Of a DNA stretch of 64,000 nucleotides, positions 1-8,800 are shown piece after piece (position 1 is the stretch's first letter; each line of letters opens with the position of its first letter). The translations under genes and the position numbers were made by a program. Source of the stretch: JBBDYH01 sp040901795 (GTDB taxonomy: Bacteria > Planctomycetota > Planctomycetia > Pirellulales > JALHPA01); contig JBBDYH010000147.1 of NCBI GenBank assembly GCA_040901795.1, positions 7,869 through 71,868 on the forward strand, given 5' to 3'. The notes under the pieces were generated by a model. That model was not told where the DNA came from and ran no database searches. It saw only the letters and a list, made by a program, of their open reading frames with translations.

Positions 1-1653
1 CGATCCCCCTACCGGCTTTATGCGCTTTCGAATTTCGGTTCGCTGTTGGCGCTCGTCAGCTATCCGTTTGTGTTTGAGCCTGCGTTCTCGCTGGCTGAAC
101 AGGCCGACTATTGGGCTTGGGGTTATCGACTGTTCGCGCTGCTGTCCGCGGCTTCGGCGGCGGCTGTGCTCGTTCTCGGTCGAACTGAAAGCGGAGCGAG
201 CGTCGCAGAACGCGCAGTGGGTGACTCACCGGCGACTGCAGCGCCACGTCGCTGGCAGCGCGCCGCGTGGATTGCCTTGCCGGCGTTCGCCTCGGTCGCC
301 TTTCTGGCCACGACCAACTTCGTCTGCCAGGACGTGGCCGTGGTGCCGTTTCTGTGGGTGGCGCCGTTGAGCCTGTACCTGCTCTCGTTCATCATCTGCT
401 TCGATCACGAGCGCTGGTACCAGCGGCGCTTTTTTGCCGGCACATTTTTGTTGCTAGTCGCCTTCGGACCGTTCCTTTATGCGCTCGATCTGTCGTACGA
501 GTACGTCTATGAGCTGAGCTTGTTTTTTGGCGGAATGTTTTGCGTGTGCATGATGTGCCACGGCGAGCTGGTGCGGTTGCGGCCTCCGCCGCGGCACTTG
601 ACGGCGTTTTACCTGTGCATCGCCGCGGGGGGCGCTTTGGGCGGCGTCTTCGTGAGCGTAATCGCTCCGTTGGTTTTCTCGACGCACTACGAGTGGCCGC
701 TGGCGGCGATCGGATCGGTGTTCATGGCGTTGGCATTGCTAGGCGGAAACGAGCTGAGGCAATGGCTCATCGAGCGGCGACGCCTGGTCTTGCCGATTGC
801 GGCGGTCGCGACCATCGTCGCGCTGTCCGTCGCCAAGCAGTTTGTGCTCGGCGACCAAAGGCTGATCTGGCAAGGGCGGAGCTTCTATGGGGTCGTGACC
901 GTGACCGAATCGCGGGACGAACCGGAAAAGCGGCACCGCTTGATCCGCAACGGCAGAATCACGCACGGCATGCAGTTCACCGCGCCGAGCAAACGCCGGC
1001 TGCCTACCAGCTACTATGGGCCGGAATCGGGGATGGGTCAGACGCTCGCCTACTTCGAGACGCGCGAAGGTGTCCGCGTCGGCGACGTCGGCCTGGGAGC
1101 CGGCACGCTGGCCACGTACGCGCGCAAGGGAGATCTATATCGCTTCTACGAGCTCAACCCGGAGGTAATTGACCTGGCATACGAACACTTTACCTTTTTG
1201 GCCGATTGCCTGGGCGAAGTGGCGATCGTGCCGGGCGATGGGCGGTTGTCGCTTGAACGGGAGACATCACACGATTTCGATGTGCTGGTGCTCGACGCCT
1301 TCAGCGGCGACGCGATTCCCACGCACCTGCTCACCACCGAGGCCTTCGAGACGTACGAGCGGCATTTGTCGCCCGACGGCGCGTTGTGCATTCATGTATC
1401 GAACCGCTATCTCGATTTGACGGGCGTCGTGCGGCGGCTAGCCGAACGGCACGGCTTCGACGTGGTCCACGTTGACCAGCCGGAGGACGACCGTGAGTCC
1501 GACGGAATCTACTCCTCGGAATGGATGGTCCTCTCAAAGAACCGCGCGCTGTTGGCGACGATCGATCAGCACGTTGTCGAGGCACCGGCCGGCCAGATGG
1601 ATGCGCCGCTCTGGACCGATGCGCAGACCGATTTGTTTAGCATTTTGAGGTGA
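1..1653 (+). CDS. Fused membrane / spermidine-synthase-like protein (5' partial)
   Basis: The frame is open from base 1 (RSPYRLYALSNFGSLLALVS...), so the gene begins before the window; the first start-like codon inside it, TTG at 46, is not a convincing start. The first roughly 270 visible residues are hydrophobic membrane segments (for example LLVAFGPFLYALDLSY). The last 250 residues form a Rossmann methyltransferase-like fold of the spermidine synthase family, with GLGAGTLATYA as the nucleotide-binding loop, YELNPEVIDLA as the acidic strand-2 end, and VLVLDAFSGDAIPTHLLT. Fused membrane/spermidine-synthase-like proteins of this layout are common in planctomycetes and proteobacteria. Polyamine synthesis is not proven; many members have no known substrate. 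Stop TGA at 1651-1653. Confidence 0.85.
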   Translation, partial: RSPYRLYALSNFGSLLALVSYPFVFEPAFSLAEQADYWAWGYRLFALLSAASAAAVLVLGRTESGASVAERAVGDSPATAAPRRWQRAAWIALPAFASVAFLATTNFVCQDVAVVPFLWVAPLSLYLLSFIICFDHERWYQRRFFAGTFLLLVAFGPFLYALDLSYEYVYELSLFFGGMFCVCMMCHGELVRLRPPPRHLTAFYLCIAAGGALGGVFVSVIAPLVFSTHYEWPLAAIGSVFMALALLGGNELRQWLIERRRLVLPIAAVATIVALSVAKQFVLGDQRLIWQGRSFYGVVTVTESRDEPEKRHRLIRNGRITHGMQFTAPSKRRLPTSYYGPESGMGQTLAYFETREGVRVGDVGLGAGTLATYARKGDLYRFYELNPEVIDLAYEHFTFLADCLGEVAIVPGDGRLSLERETSHDFDVLVLDAFSGDAIPTHLLTTEAFETYERHLSPDGALCIHVSNRYLDLTGVVRRLAERHGFDVVHVDQPEDDRESDGIYSSEWMVLSKNRALLATIDQHVVEAPAGQMDAPLWTDAQTDLFSILR

Positions 1654-1662
1654 GCGCACAAC

Positions 1663-1802
1663 CTCGTTCCCACGCTCTGCGTGGGAACGCACTGCCGCGA
1701 GGCTCTGCCTCGCAGAGGCTTGAAGTAAGCGTCGTTTTGCCGACATCTCGGCAGGCGGAGCCTGCCGGGCAGCGCGTTCCCAGGCGGAGCCTGGGAACGA
1801 GA
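1663..1802. repeat. Cluster of short palindromic repeats (CGTTCCCACGC family)
   Basis: Between convergent genes, three imperfect palindromes follow each other: GTTCCCACGCTCTGCGTGGG, then a GAGGCTCTGCCTC core, then CAGGCGGAGCCTG with a CGTTCCCAGGC arm. The same GTTCCCACGCTCTG unit occurs inside the kinase gene at about 40675, so this is a dispersed REP-like family. It could also act as a bidirectional terminator, but no T-tract is present. Confidence 0.7.
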
Positions 1803-1817
1803 GCGTCGAGACCGCCG

Positions 1818-2600
1818 TCATAGCCTGTCCAAGAACCGATCCGCCGCCTCCCAAAACGGCAAGCTGCGCGGATCGTTGTGGTCGCCGTTGGGGATCGTAA
1901 TGAACTCCTTCGGCTCGTTGGCCGCTTCGAAGAGCCGGCGGCCGAGCTCGTAGGGGATTACTGAGTCGCGATCGCCATGGGCTTGCAACAGCGGTCCTTT
2001 GTACTGGGCGATCTTGTCGATCGACCGCAGGCGATTTCGCATCGCGAGCCGCACCGGAACCCACGAATAGTGATGAGCGGCCACATCGGGCAGGGATGTG
2101 AAGGCGTGTTCCAGAATCATCCCGCGGGCGCCGTCGGCTGCCAGTTCCACCGCCACGCCGCAGCCCAGCGATTCGCCCCAAAGGAGGAGCTCCTTTTCGG
2201 GCGTGCCGGTCTTCGCTGCCAGCCAGGCCCGTGCCGCGCGGCCGTCAGCGATCACGCCGGCTTCCGTCGGCGAGCCTGCACTCCGCCCGTATCCACGGTA
2301 ATCAAGCGCGAGGACAGAGACGCCAAGCGCATTGACGCGACGCAGAAACTCCGCGCGGCCTGCGATATTGCCGGCATTACCGTGTAGAAAGAGCGCGACG
2401 GCGCGCGGTTTTGGATGCGGAACGTACCACCCGTGCAGCGCGGTTCCATCTTCGGCGGTGAGCTCCGCATCCTCGAACTGCAGTTCGCGCGGTTGCCAAT
2501 CGCCCACCGGATACGGCACCGGGTGAAAGACGAGACGGTTCTCGAAGAGCATCAGCAAGATCACAAAACCAAGGTAGGCAACGAGTGCGACGCGTATCAT
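1818..2600 (-). CDS. Membrane-anchored alpha/beta hydrolase
   Basis: A 260-residue protein starting MIRVALVAYLG, with one N-terminal membrane helix (about residues 2-20) and an alpha/beta hydrolase domain. FLHGNAGN is the oxyanion loop, GESLG is the nucleophile elbow with the catalytic Ser, HGDRDSVIPY carries the likely Asp and NGDHND the likely His. This resembles the Bem46/ABHD13/YfhR group of serine hydrolases with unknown substrates. The frame stays open to a TTG at 2666, but those 22 extra codons lie in a CCGCGGAGACGC repeat, so I start at the ATG at 2600. No strong ribosome site precedes it. Confidence 0.82.
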   Translation of the reverse strand: MIRVALVAYLGFVILLMLFENRLVFHPVPYPVGDWQPRELQFEDAELTAEDGTALHGWYVPHPKPRAVALFLHGNAGNIAGRAEFLRRVNALGVSVLALDYRGYGRSAGSPTEAGVIADGRAARAWLAAKTGTPEKELLLWGESLGCGVAVELAADGARGMILEHAFTSLPDVAAHHYSWVPVRLAMRNRLRSIDKIAQYKGPLLQAHGDRDSVIPYELGRRLFEAANEPKEFITIPNGDHNDPRSLPFWEAADRFLDRL

Positions 2601-2622
2601 GCGCCAAGCCAGCGATCGTTTT

Positions 2623-2722
2623 GGACCGCGGAGACGCGGAGACGCAGAGCTGGCAAGCACAGGCAAGTAAGAGGCTCCGAAAACGAATTGCGACGGGTTC
2701 TTTACTCCGCGCCTCCGCGGTT
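2623..2722. repeat. CCGCGGAGACGCGGAGACGC repeat pair
   Basis: A tandem GGAGACGC unit at 2623-2650 and an inverted, shorter copy (TCCGCGCCTCCGCGG) at 2706-2722 flank the promoter side of the hydrolase gene. This low-complexity element reads through the hydrolase frame and would create a false N-terminal extension. Confidence 0.55.
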
Positions 2723-2783
2723 CAATCCCTTCGTCACAGAAGCGGGGAGCGTTGATGCTCAGGTCCCGCCCGTCAGGCGGGCC

Positions 2784-3647
2784 CTACTTCTTATAGAACT
2801 TGTAATTCGGGTTCCGCGGGTCGAAGTCGGCGTCGGTCAAACCGACGTCCGTCTTCACGTTGACGTAGGTGTATTCCTCGAGCAACAGCGGCTGGCCGCC
2901 GTCTTCCTTGGGCCAATCGTAGGCCTCGAAGCGGATCGGGATGTTCAGCTCGTCGTCGATGTAGATCCGGGCCAGGTGATAGCGGAAGTTCTTTCGCGGG
3001 ACCGGATGCTTGACTTGGATGCAGGTGCAGGTGCGGTTGTTGATCTTGGCGTTGGGATACTCCTGGACTTCGCACTCACCGAATTTGCGGTCGCTCTCGC
3101 CGACTTCGACCAGACGCTTCGTCAGGTTGAGGAGGCCGACCTCCGTGATTGGATAACGATTGCCTTGCATCGCCATCGGCGAATTCGGCTTGAGATGGAC
3201 GGCGCCCACCAGGGCTTTGAGACCCTTGGCCTCATGCGCGATCAGGTTGCCGTCGTTCTGACCGGCGACATAGATCACCTCGCGACCGGTCGTATCGTCG
3301 GGCTTTAGGAAATACATGTATGCGCTGAACGGCTGATGCCGCACCTTCGTGAACATGTACTCCGCCTCGGTCAGTTTGCCATCCACGCGCTCGCGCTTGA
3401 CCAGCGTGCAGGTGTAATCCTTGACCTCACGCTCGATCTGCTTGAGGGCCTTGTACGCGCGGTCGAGAGCCGGCTCGAGCGGGTGTCCGGACAATTGGCC
3501 AAGCTCCGGCGCCCAGCCGCCGGGCGGAACCGGCGTAGCGGCGTGGGCTGCGTTGTTTTGCGCCATGGCCACCGACGCAACGACCAGTAACGCGACCGCC
3601 AGCGTGCCGAAGCACTCAATCCGGCGAATGCTCAAGATCCTTCGCAT
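2784..3647 (-). CDS. DUF1571-family secreted protein
   Basis: A 287-residue protein with an N-terminal hydrophobic signal segment (IECFGTLAVALLVVASVAMA), so probably exported. The rest matches the DUF1571 pattern frequent in planctomycetes: DYTCTLVKRERVDGKL near residue 80, a middle region with YMYFLKPDDTTGREVIYV, and a C-terminal part with IYIDDELNIPIRFEAYDWP and EEYTYVNVKTDVGLTDADFD, the fold style of LolA-like lipid carriers. Function is unknown; a role in envelope lipid or lipoprotein handling is inference. The start is supported by AAGGAGTG directly upstream of the ATG at 3647. A 200-bp gap before the divergent MBL-fold gene holds the two promoters. Confidence 0.87.
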   Translation of the reverse strand: MRRILSIRRIECFGTLAVALLVVASVAMAQNNAAHAATPVPPGGWAPELGQLSGHPLEPALDRAYKALKQIEREVKDYTCTLVKRERVDGKLTEAEYMFTKVRHQPFSAYMYFLKPDDTTGREVIYVAGQNDGNLIAHEAKGLKALVGAVHLKPNSPMAMQGNRYPITEVGLLNLTKRLVEVGESDRKFGECEVQEYPNAKINNRTCTCIQVKHPVPRKNFRYHLARIYIDDELNIPIRFEAYDWPKEDGGQPLLLEEYTYVNVKTDVGLTDADFDPRNPNYKFYKK

Positions 3648-3849
3648 ATCACACTCCTTTTTTGTCTAGGATGGCCGCATCCGTCTTATCGCCATACCTT
3701 ACGGAAACAATTACAATCGCTCGCGGAATCGGACGCGCTTGCCCAACGGGTCCATTTTTGCCCAAACCGGTTAAACCATCCCACCGGCCTGTGCAAGGTT
3801 ACCCAGCATCTTAATACGATACTCGCCCTAGTGGGAGTTCAATTTTGCG

Positions 3850-4497
3850 ATGCCAGCACCGCAGGTTTTAACCATTGTTTCCCGGCCATTTGAGCAGAAC
3901 TCGTACATCGCCTGGCGCGAAGGGCAGGGCGACTGCCTCGTGTTGGACCCGGGTTTTGAGCCGGACCTCATTCTCGCGGCGGTGGAACGCCACAACTTGC
4001 GGCCGGTGGTGATCTTGAACACGCATGGCCATTCCGACCATATCGCGGGAAACGCCGCGATGAAAGAGCGCTGGCCCGAGTGCCCGCTGGTGATCGGAAT
4101 CCACGAGACCGACAAGCTCAGCGATCCGATGCAGAACCTCTCCGGGCTGTTTGGGCTCGCACTCACCAGTCCCCCAGCCGACCAAACTTTGGCCGAAGGC
4201 GACCAATACTCGGTCGCCGGCTTCGAATTCCTGGTGCGGGAAATCCCGGGGCATTCCAGTGGACACGTCGTTTTCATTTCACAAAAAGACACCCCGCCGG
4301 TGGTCTTTGGCGGCGACGTGCTGTTCGCCGGCGGCATCGGGCGGACGGATTTTCCCGACGGCAACTTCGATCAGTTGGCTCAAGGAATTCGCCAGAAGCT
4401 GTACACGCTTCCGGACGACACCATCGTTTATCCCGGTCACGGTGAGCCGACGACGATCGGCCATGAGAAGCGAACCAACCCGTTTGTGCGGGGATGA
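3850..4497 (+). CDS. Metallo-beta-lactamase-fold hydrolase (glyoxalase II-like)
   Basis: A 215-residue soluble protein of normal length for the small glyoxalase-II/YcbL-type MBL hydrolases. The zinc-site motifs are complete: THGHSDH near residue 60, GHSSGH near 138, FGGDVLFAG with the bridging Asp near 157, and PGHGEPT near 200. These enzymes hydrolyse thioesters such as lactoylglutathione, but the exact substrate cannot be read from the sequence. GGGAG lies about 11 bases before the ATG. It is divergent from the DUF1571 gene and is followed by a repeat element. Confidence 0.9.
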   Translation: MPAPQVLTIVSRPFEQNSYIAWREGQGDCLVLDPGFEPDLILAAVERHNLRPVVILNTHGHSDHIAGNAAMKERWPECPLVIGIHETDKLSDPMQNLSGLFGLALTSPPADQTLAEGDQYSVAGFEFLVREIPGHSSGHVVFISQKDTPPVVFGGDVLFAGGIGRTDFPDGNFDQLAQGIRQKLYTLPDDTIVYPGHGEPTTIGHEKRTNPFVRG

Positions 4498-4622
4498 CTA
4501 CAGTTGCTTGTAGGGATCGCCCGAAGCTTGCCCACCGTGGCGGGTGGCGATCCGGAAGCGCCAATGGATATCGCTATGTCAACTCGCCCAACGGAACGGC
4601 ACAGAGGCCGTTCCCTACAGAG
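4494..4622. repeat. Dispersed 100-130 bp palindromic element, copy 1
   Basis: The right arm (4580-4620, ending AGGCCGTTCCCTACAG) is identical over about 39 bases, in inverted orientation, to 13021-13059, and similar to 61389-61430. The left part (GTAGGGATCGCC...) is an imperfect inverted partner. It has no coding capacity and looks like a MITE-like non-autonomous element. It overlaps the stop of the MBL gene and fills the space before the ABC gene. Confidence 0.7.
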
Positions 4623-4625
4623 CCC

Positions 4626-5699
4626 ATGATTAGCGTCAGCGACTTGCGAAAAGCATATGGCAGCAACGTTGCCGTCGACGGCGTGTCGTTCGCCATCCCG
4701 GCGGGCGAGACGTTTGGATTGCTCGGACCAAACGGCGCGGGCAAGACCACTACCATGCACATGCTCGCCGGCGCGCTCAAGCCCGACGGGGGGCGCATCG
4801 AGATTGCTGGCGCGGCCGATCCGACGAAAGCGCGATTGCGACGCACCATCGGCATCGCGCCGCAGGCGACAGCGCTGTACGAAGATCTGACCGGAACGGA
4901 GAACGTCCGCTTTTTCGGCGCGCTGTACGGACTTGCCGGTAATTCTTTGCGCGAGCACGTCGCCAAGGCGCTAGAATTTGTCGGCCTTGCCGATCGCGGC
5001 AAAGACCTCGTCAGCACCTATTCCGGCGGCATGAAGCGGCGGCTCAACATTGCGGCGGCTGTCGTGGCCGATCCGCAGGTGATCCTGTTCGATGAACCGA
5101 CCGTGGGCGTCGACCCGCAGTCGCGAAACTCGATGTTCGACAACATCGAACAGCTCAAGCGATCGGGAAAGACGATTCTCTACACGACGCACTACATGGA
5201 AGAGGCTCAGCGGCTGTGCGATCGCGTGGCGGTCACGCGCGGTGAAATTCTGGCGGGCAAGGGCCTGGCGTGCTTTCTCGCCTGCGCCATCATTTCCGCA
5301 TTCCTGCTCGCGCTGGGATGGCTGGTGTTCGGCGTCCGCGTTCTCGATCCCGTCAAGCTCGCCGTGGCGATCGCGGCTTCGTCCGCCTGCTTCGTGGGAC
5401 TGATGATGTTTACCAGCGTCTTGGGCCGCACGGAGCGCGCGGTCGCCGGCTCGGTGTGGGCGATTCTGATGCCGCTGGCGATGCTGGGCGGCAGCATGGT
5501 GCCGCAGATCGCGATGCCCCGCTGGATGCAGACCGCCGGCAGCGTAAGCCCCGTGAAGTGGACGATCCGCTCCTTCGAAGGCGCGATCTGGCGCGATCTG
5601 CCCTGGAGCGAAATGCTCGCCGCCAGCGGAATTCTCGTCGCCATGGGGGCGGTATTCTATGCGATCGGGCTGACGATTTTGCTGAAGTACGACGCGTAA
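4626..5699 (+). CDS. ABC ATPase fused to a C-terminal half of an ABC-2 permease (deletion chimera)
   Basis: A 357-residue protein from ATG 4626 (MISVSDLRKAYGSNVAV). Residues 1-205 are a full ABC ATPase core: GPNGAGKTTT (Walker A), YSGGMKRRLNIA (signature), VILFDEPTVGVD (Walker B), YTTHYMEEA (H-loop). The usual C-terminal ~100 residues of this exporter ATPase type are absent; after CDRVAV the frame passes into TRGEILAGKGLACFLAC, typical of the middle of an ABC-2 permease, then VLGRTERAVAGSVWAI and GGSMVPQIAMPRWMQT. The permease N-terminal half (first helix and extracytoplasmic domain) is missing. I infer an in-frame deletion joining two adjacent genes near 5230-5245. The earlier in-frame start at 4494 lies in a repeat and is rejected. 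Confidence 0.8.
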   Translation: MISVSDLRKAYGSNVAVDGVSFAIPAGETFGLLGPNGAGKTTTMHMLAGALKPDGGRIEIAGAADPTKARLRRTIGIAPQATALYEDLTGTENVRFFGALYGLAGNSLREHVAKALEFVGLADRGKDLVSTYSGGMKRRLNIAAAVVADPQVILFDEPTVGVDPQSRNSMFDNIEQLKRSGKTILYTTHYMEEAQRLCDRVAVTRGEILAGKGLACFLACAIISAFLLALGWLVFGVRVLDPVKLAVAIAASSACFVGLMMFTSVLGRTERAVAGSVWAILMPLAMLGGSMVPQIAMPRWMQTAGSVSPVKWTIRSFEGAIWRDLPWSEMLAASGILVAMGAVFYAIGLTILLKYDA

Positions 5700-5816
5700 G
5701 TCGCGAACTTGCCGGGACTCCCGCCCAGCTCCCGGCGCTGCCGGCATTGTTACGCAAAATCCGGGATTTAACTATTCTTTGCCGAAATCCAACGCCGGTG
5801 CGCATGAATTCGACGC

Positions 5817-8800
5817 TCAACGCCGCGCTTCGCGCTCGATCCGCCCCGCGTGCATCAAGCCGATCTGGTCTCGCCCATCGGCGTTCCAGTCGCCGACGAC
5901 GGGTTGGTCGCCAGACTCGCCCATCTGGACGCGGAGGTCTTCGGCGTCGATCCGGTAGTTGCGGTTGCTGTCGAGAATCCACTCCCCGTCGCGATAGACG
6001 CCCAGCTCGTCGATCCCGTCGCGGTTCCAATCGCCGGCAAGAGGGATGTCATTCTTTTGACCAAAGTCGGCGCGGCGGTCGGCAGGTGTGAAGAGTCCGT
6101 CGCCGTCAACGTCCATGTGCCATACGCCGTTGCGGAACACGCCGATGCAATCGACGCCGTTGCCGGCCCAGTCGCCGGCCACTGGATGGTCGCCGGTGAC
6201 ACCGAAGTTGAAAACGTGATCGATCAGATCGGCGCGAAGTGCCCCCTGCACGCTGACCTTGACCATCCGTCTACGCAACGGAGCATCCTCCTTGTTCGGC
6301 GGCAGGTTCTTGGCCGTCGCCTTCGGCATGTTCAGCGAGTGCGGCAGGCCCGGCTCGTGAGCGATCGCGCGCGGATCGCCGGTCCAGGCGCGGCCGAAGA
6401 CGCCGATGTCATCCTTGCCGTCGCCGTCCCAATCGCCGACCACGGGCAAGTCCCCTTCGGCGCCGAGCTTGGCCCACAAGTCGTCTTCGTCCCATTGGCC
6501 GTTGCCGTTGATGTCGATGAACCAATCGCCGTTGATAAAGGCGCCGATCTCCGAGCGGCCATCGCCGTTGAAATCACCCGACACGGGGATTGCGTTTTCG
6601 GCCCCGAACAGGGCGGACTTGGCTGGCTCATCGGCCTCGCCCACCAGCATCCACTGGGCGGCATCGAGGTTAGCGCCGGTCCACGTTGAGACGTTGAACA
6701 CACTCGACGGCGCCTCGACGAGCATCTCGCCGCTGCGTGCGCCGCGCGGCGTCCCGCCGTTGACCACGCTCAGATGCCAGGTGCTCACACCGCCTGCATT
6801 GCCGGTCAGAATCAACGGCGGAATGAACACTGCGATCGGGTCCGAAACAAACGGCGCGACCAAAGGCTGCGGCACGCCGCCGGGGTTGAACACACGCGGC
6901 GCCTCGGGATTGATCGGCTCGGCAAAGAACACCGGCAAGGCTGGCGGCTGGGACGCAGGCGGCGGGTCTGTTTCAATTATCCGAATCTCGCTGAAGTTGT
7001 TCTCGACCGATATGACGCCCGCCGGCAACGGAATGCGGATGATCGCGTCGAAATCGTGCGCCACGGAGAGCGTTTGCAGAATCTGCGGGCTGATTTCGTC
7101 GTTGCGATTGATGGCAATGCCGCCTGTGGTGCCCGGCGTATCGATGAAGTCGATATAGTCGAGTGGTTGCACCTGCCGCACCGTGTAGACCCCCGGCGCC
7201 AGCCCGCCGAATTCGTAGTACCCGTTGGCGTCGGTCACGGCGGTTCGCGGTTGGCCGGCAGCGTCGAAGATTGGCTCGCCGCTGAGGTTTCCCAAGAGCA
7301 ACGTCACGCCCGCGATCGGCAGGTCGCCGGCATCGCGCACACCGTTGCGGACGGTAGCCGGATCGATCGGCTGGCCGCGCACCGTAGTGAGCGTTGGACC
7401 ATCCTGGAAGACGTAACCCGAAATCGAAGCGGCGGGGATTTCGCAGAAGTCGTAGTCCAGGGCGTTCGTGCCGGAGCCCAAGGTAATATGGCTGATCAAG
7501 TCATTGCTGGCGATCACGCCTCCGGCCGTGCCGACGTGCTCATCGCCATCCAAGTAGCCAGCGGGTTGTACCTCGCGAACGCTGTAGACTCCGGGCGCCA
7601 GGCCGTCGAATTGATAGCGGCCTTCCGCATCGGTCAGCTCGGTGGCGACGACGATGCCCTGGTCGTTGAGCAGTTGCACCGTGACGCCCGACAGTGGGAT
7701 ATCGCTCGGCCCGATGATGCAATCGCCCTCGGGGTCGGCATGCACGCGTCCGCTGATGCTGGCTGGGATCGCCTCGCAGAAGTCGTAGTTAATTGCGTTT
7801 TTCGCCGAAGTGAGGACGATCTCGCTGATCACGTCGGGCGCTGTGATCACGCCGCCGGAGTCGCCGACGACCGTACCACCCTGATAGTACCCGGCCGGTT
7901 GCGTCTCGCGAAGCGTGTATTCGCCCGGCGCCAGGTTGATGAACTCGTAGCGGCCTTCGGTATCGGTAAACGAGGTGGCGACGACGATGTCGTGTTCGTC
8001 GAGCAGCTCGATCTTGACGCCGGCCAGCGGAGTATCCTCGGGTCCGAAGATGCAATCCCCCTCGGGATCAGCGTACACGCGGCCGCGGATGCTGGCCGGC
8101 ATCAACTCGCAGAAGTCGTAACGCACCGCGTCAGTACCCGAGCCGATGACGATCTGCCCGATATGATCATCGCCGACGATCACGCCCCCGGCGCTGCCGA
8201 CGTGCTCGTCGCCTTGGTAGTAGCCGGCGGGTTGCACCTGACGCACGGCATACGTGCCCGGCGCGAGGTTGTCGAAGCGATATTCGCCCTGGTTGTTGGT
8301 GAACGTCGTTTGCAGCACGTTGCCGCTGCTGTCGAGCAATTGCACCGCCACGCCGGCCAGCGGAAGATCGCGCGGGCCGATGATGCAGTCCCCCTCGGGG
8401 TCGGCATGAACAAGACCGCTGATGCTGCCGGGTAGTAATTCCCAGAAGTCGTAGCGAACGGCATCGGCGCCGGAGCCTAGTGTAACTTGCCCAATAATGT
8501 CGGCGACCGCATCGTTGCCGCCGTGCGAACCCGCCCGTTGGCCGCCGTGGTAATATCCAACTGGCTGGACCTCGCGCACGGTATAGGCGCCCGGCGCGAG
8601 GTTTGTGAAGCTGTACTCGCCTTCGGTGTTGGTTTGCGTCGTATGAATCACCGTGCCCGTCGCGTTCACGAGCTGAATCACGACGCCGCCGAGACGCAGG
8701 TCGTTGGCGCCAAGCTGCCCATCCCCCTCGGGATCGGCAAAGACGCGCCCGCTAAGCTGCGCCGGAAACAGCTCGCAAAAGTCGTAGTCCACGGCGTCGT

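Noticed and set aside
4494..4625. N-terminal extension of the ABC chimera
   Set aside because: The extra codons are translated repeat DNA; ATG 4626 begins a normal ABC ATPase.
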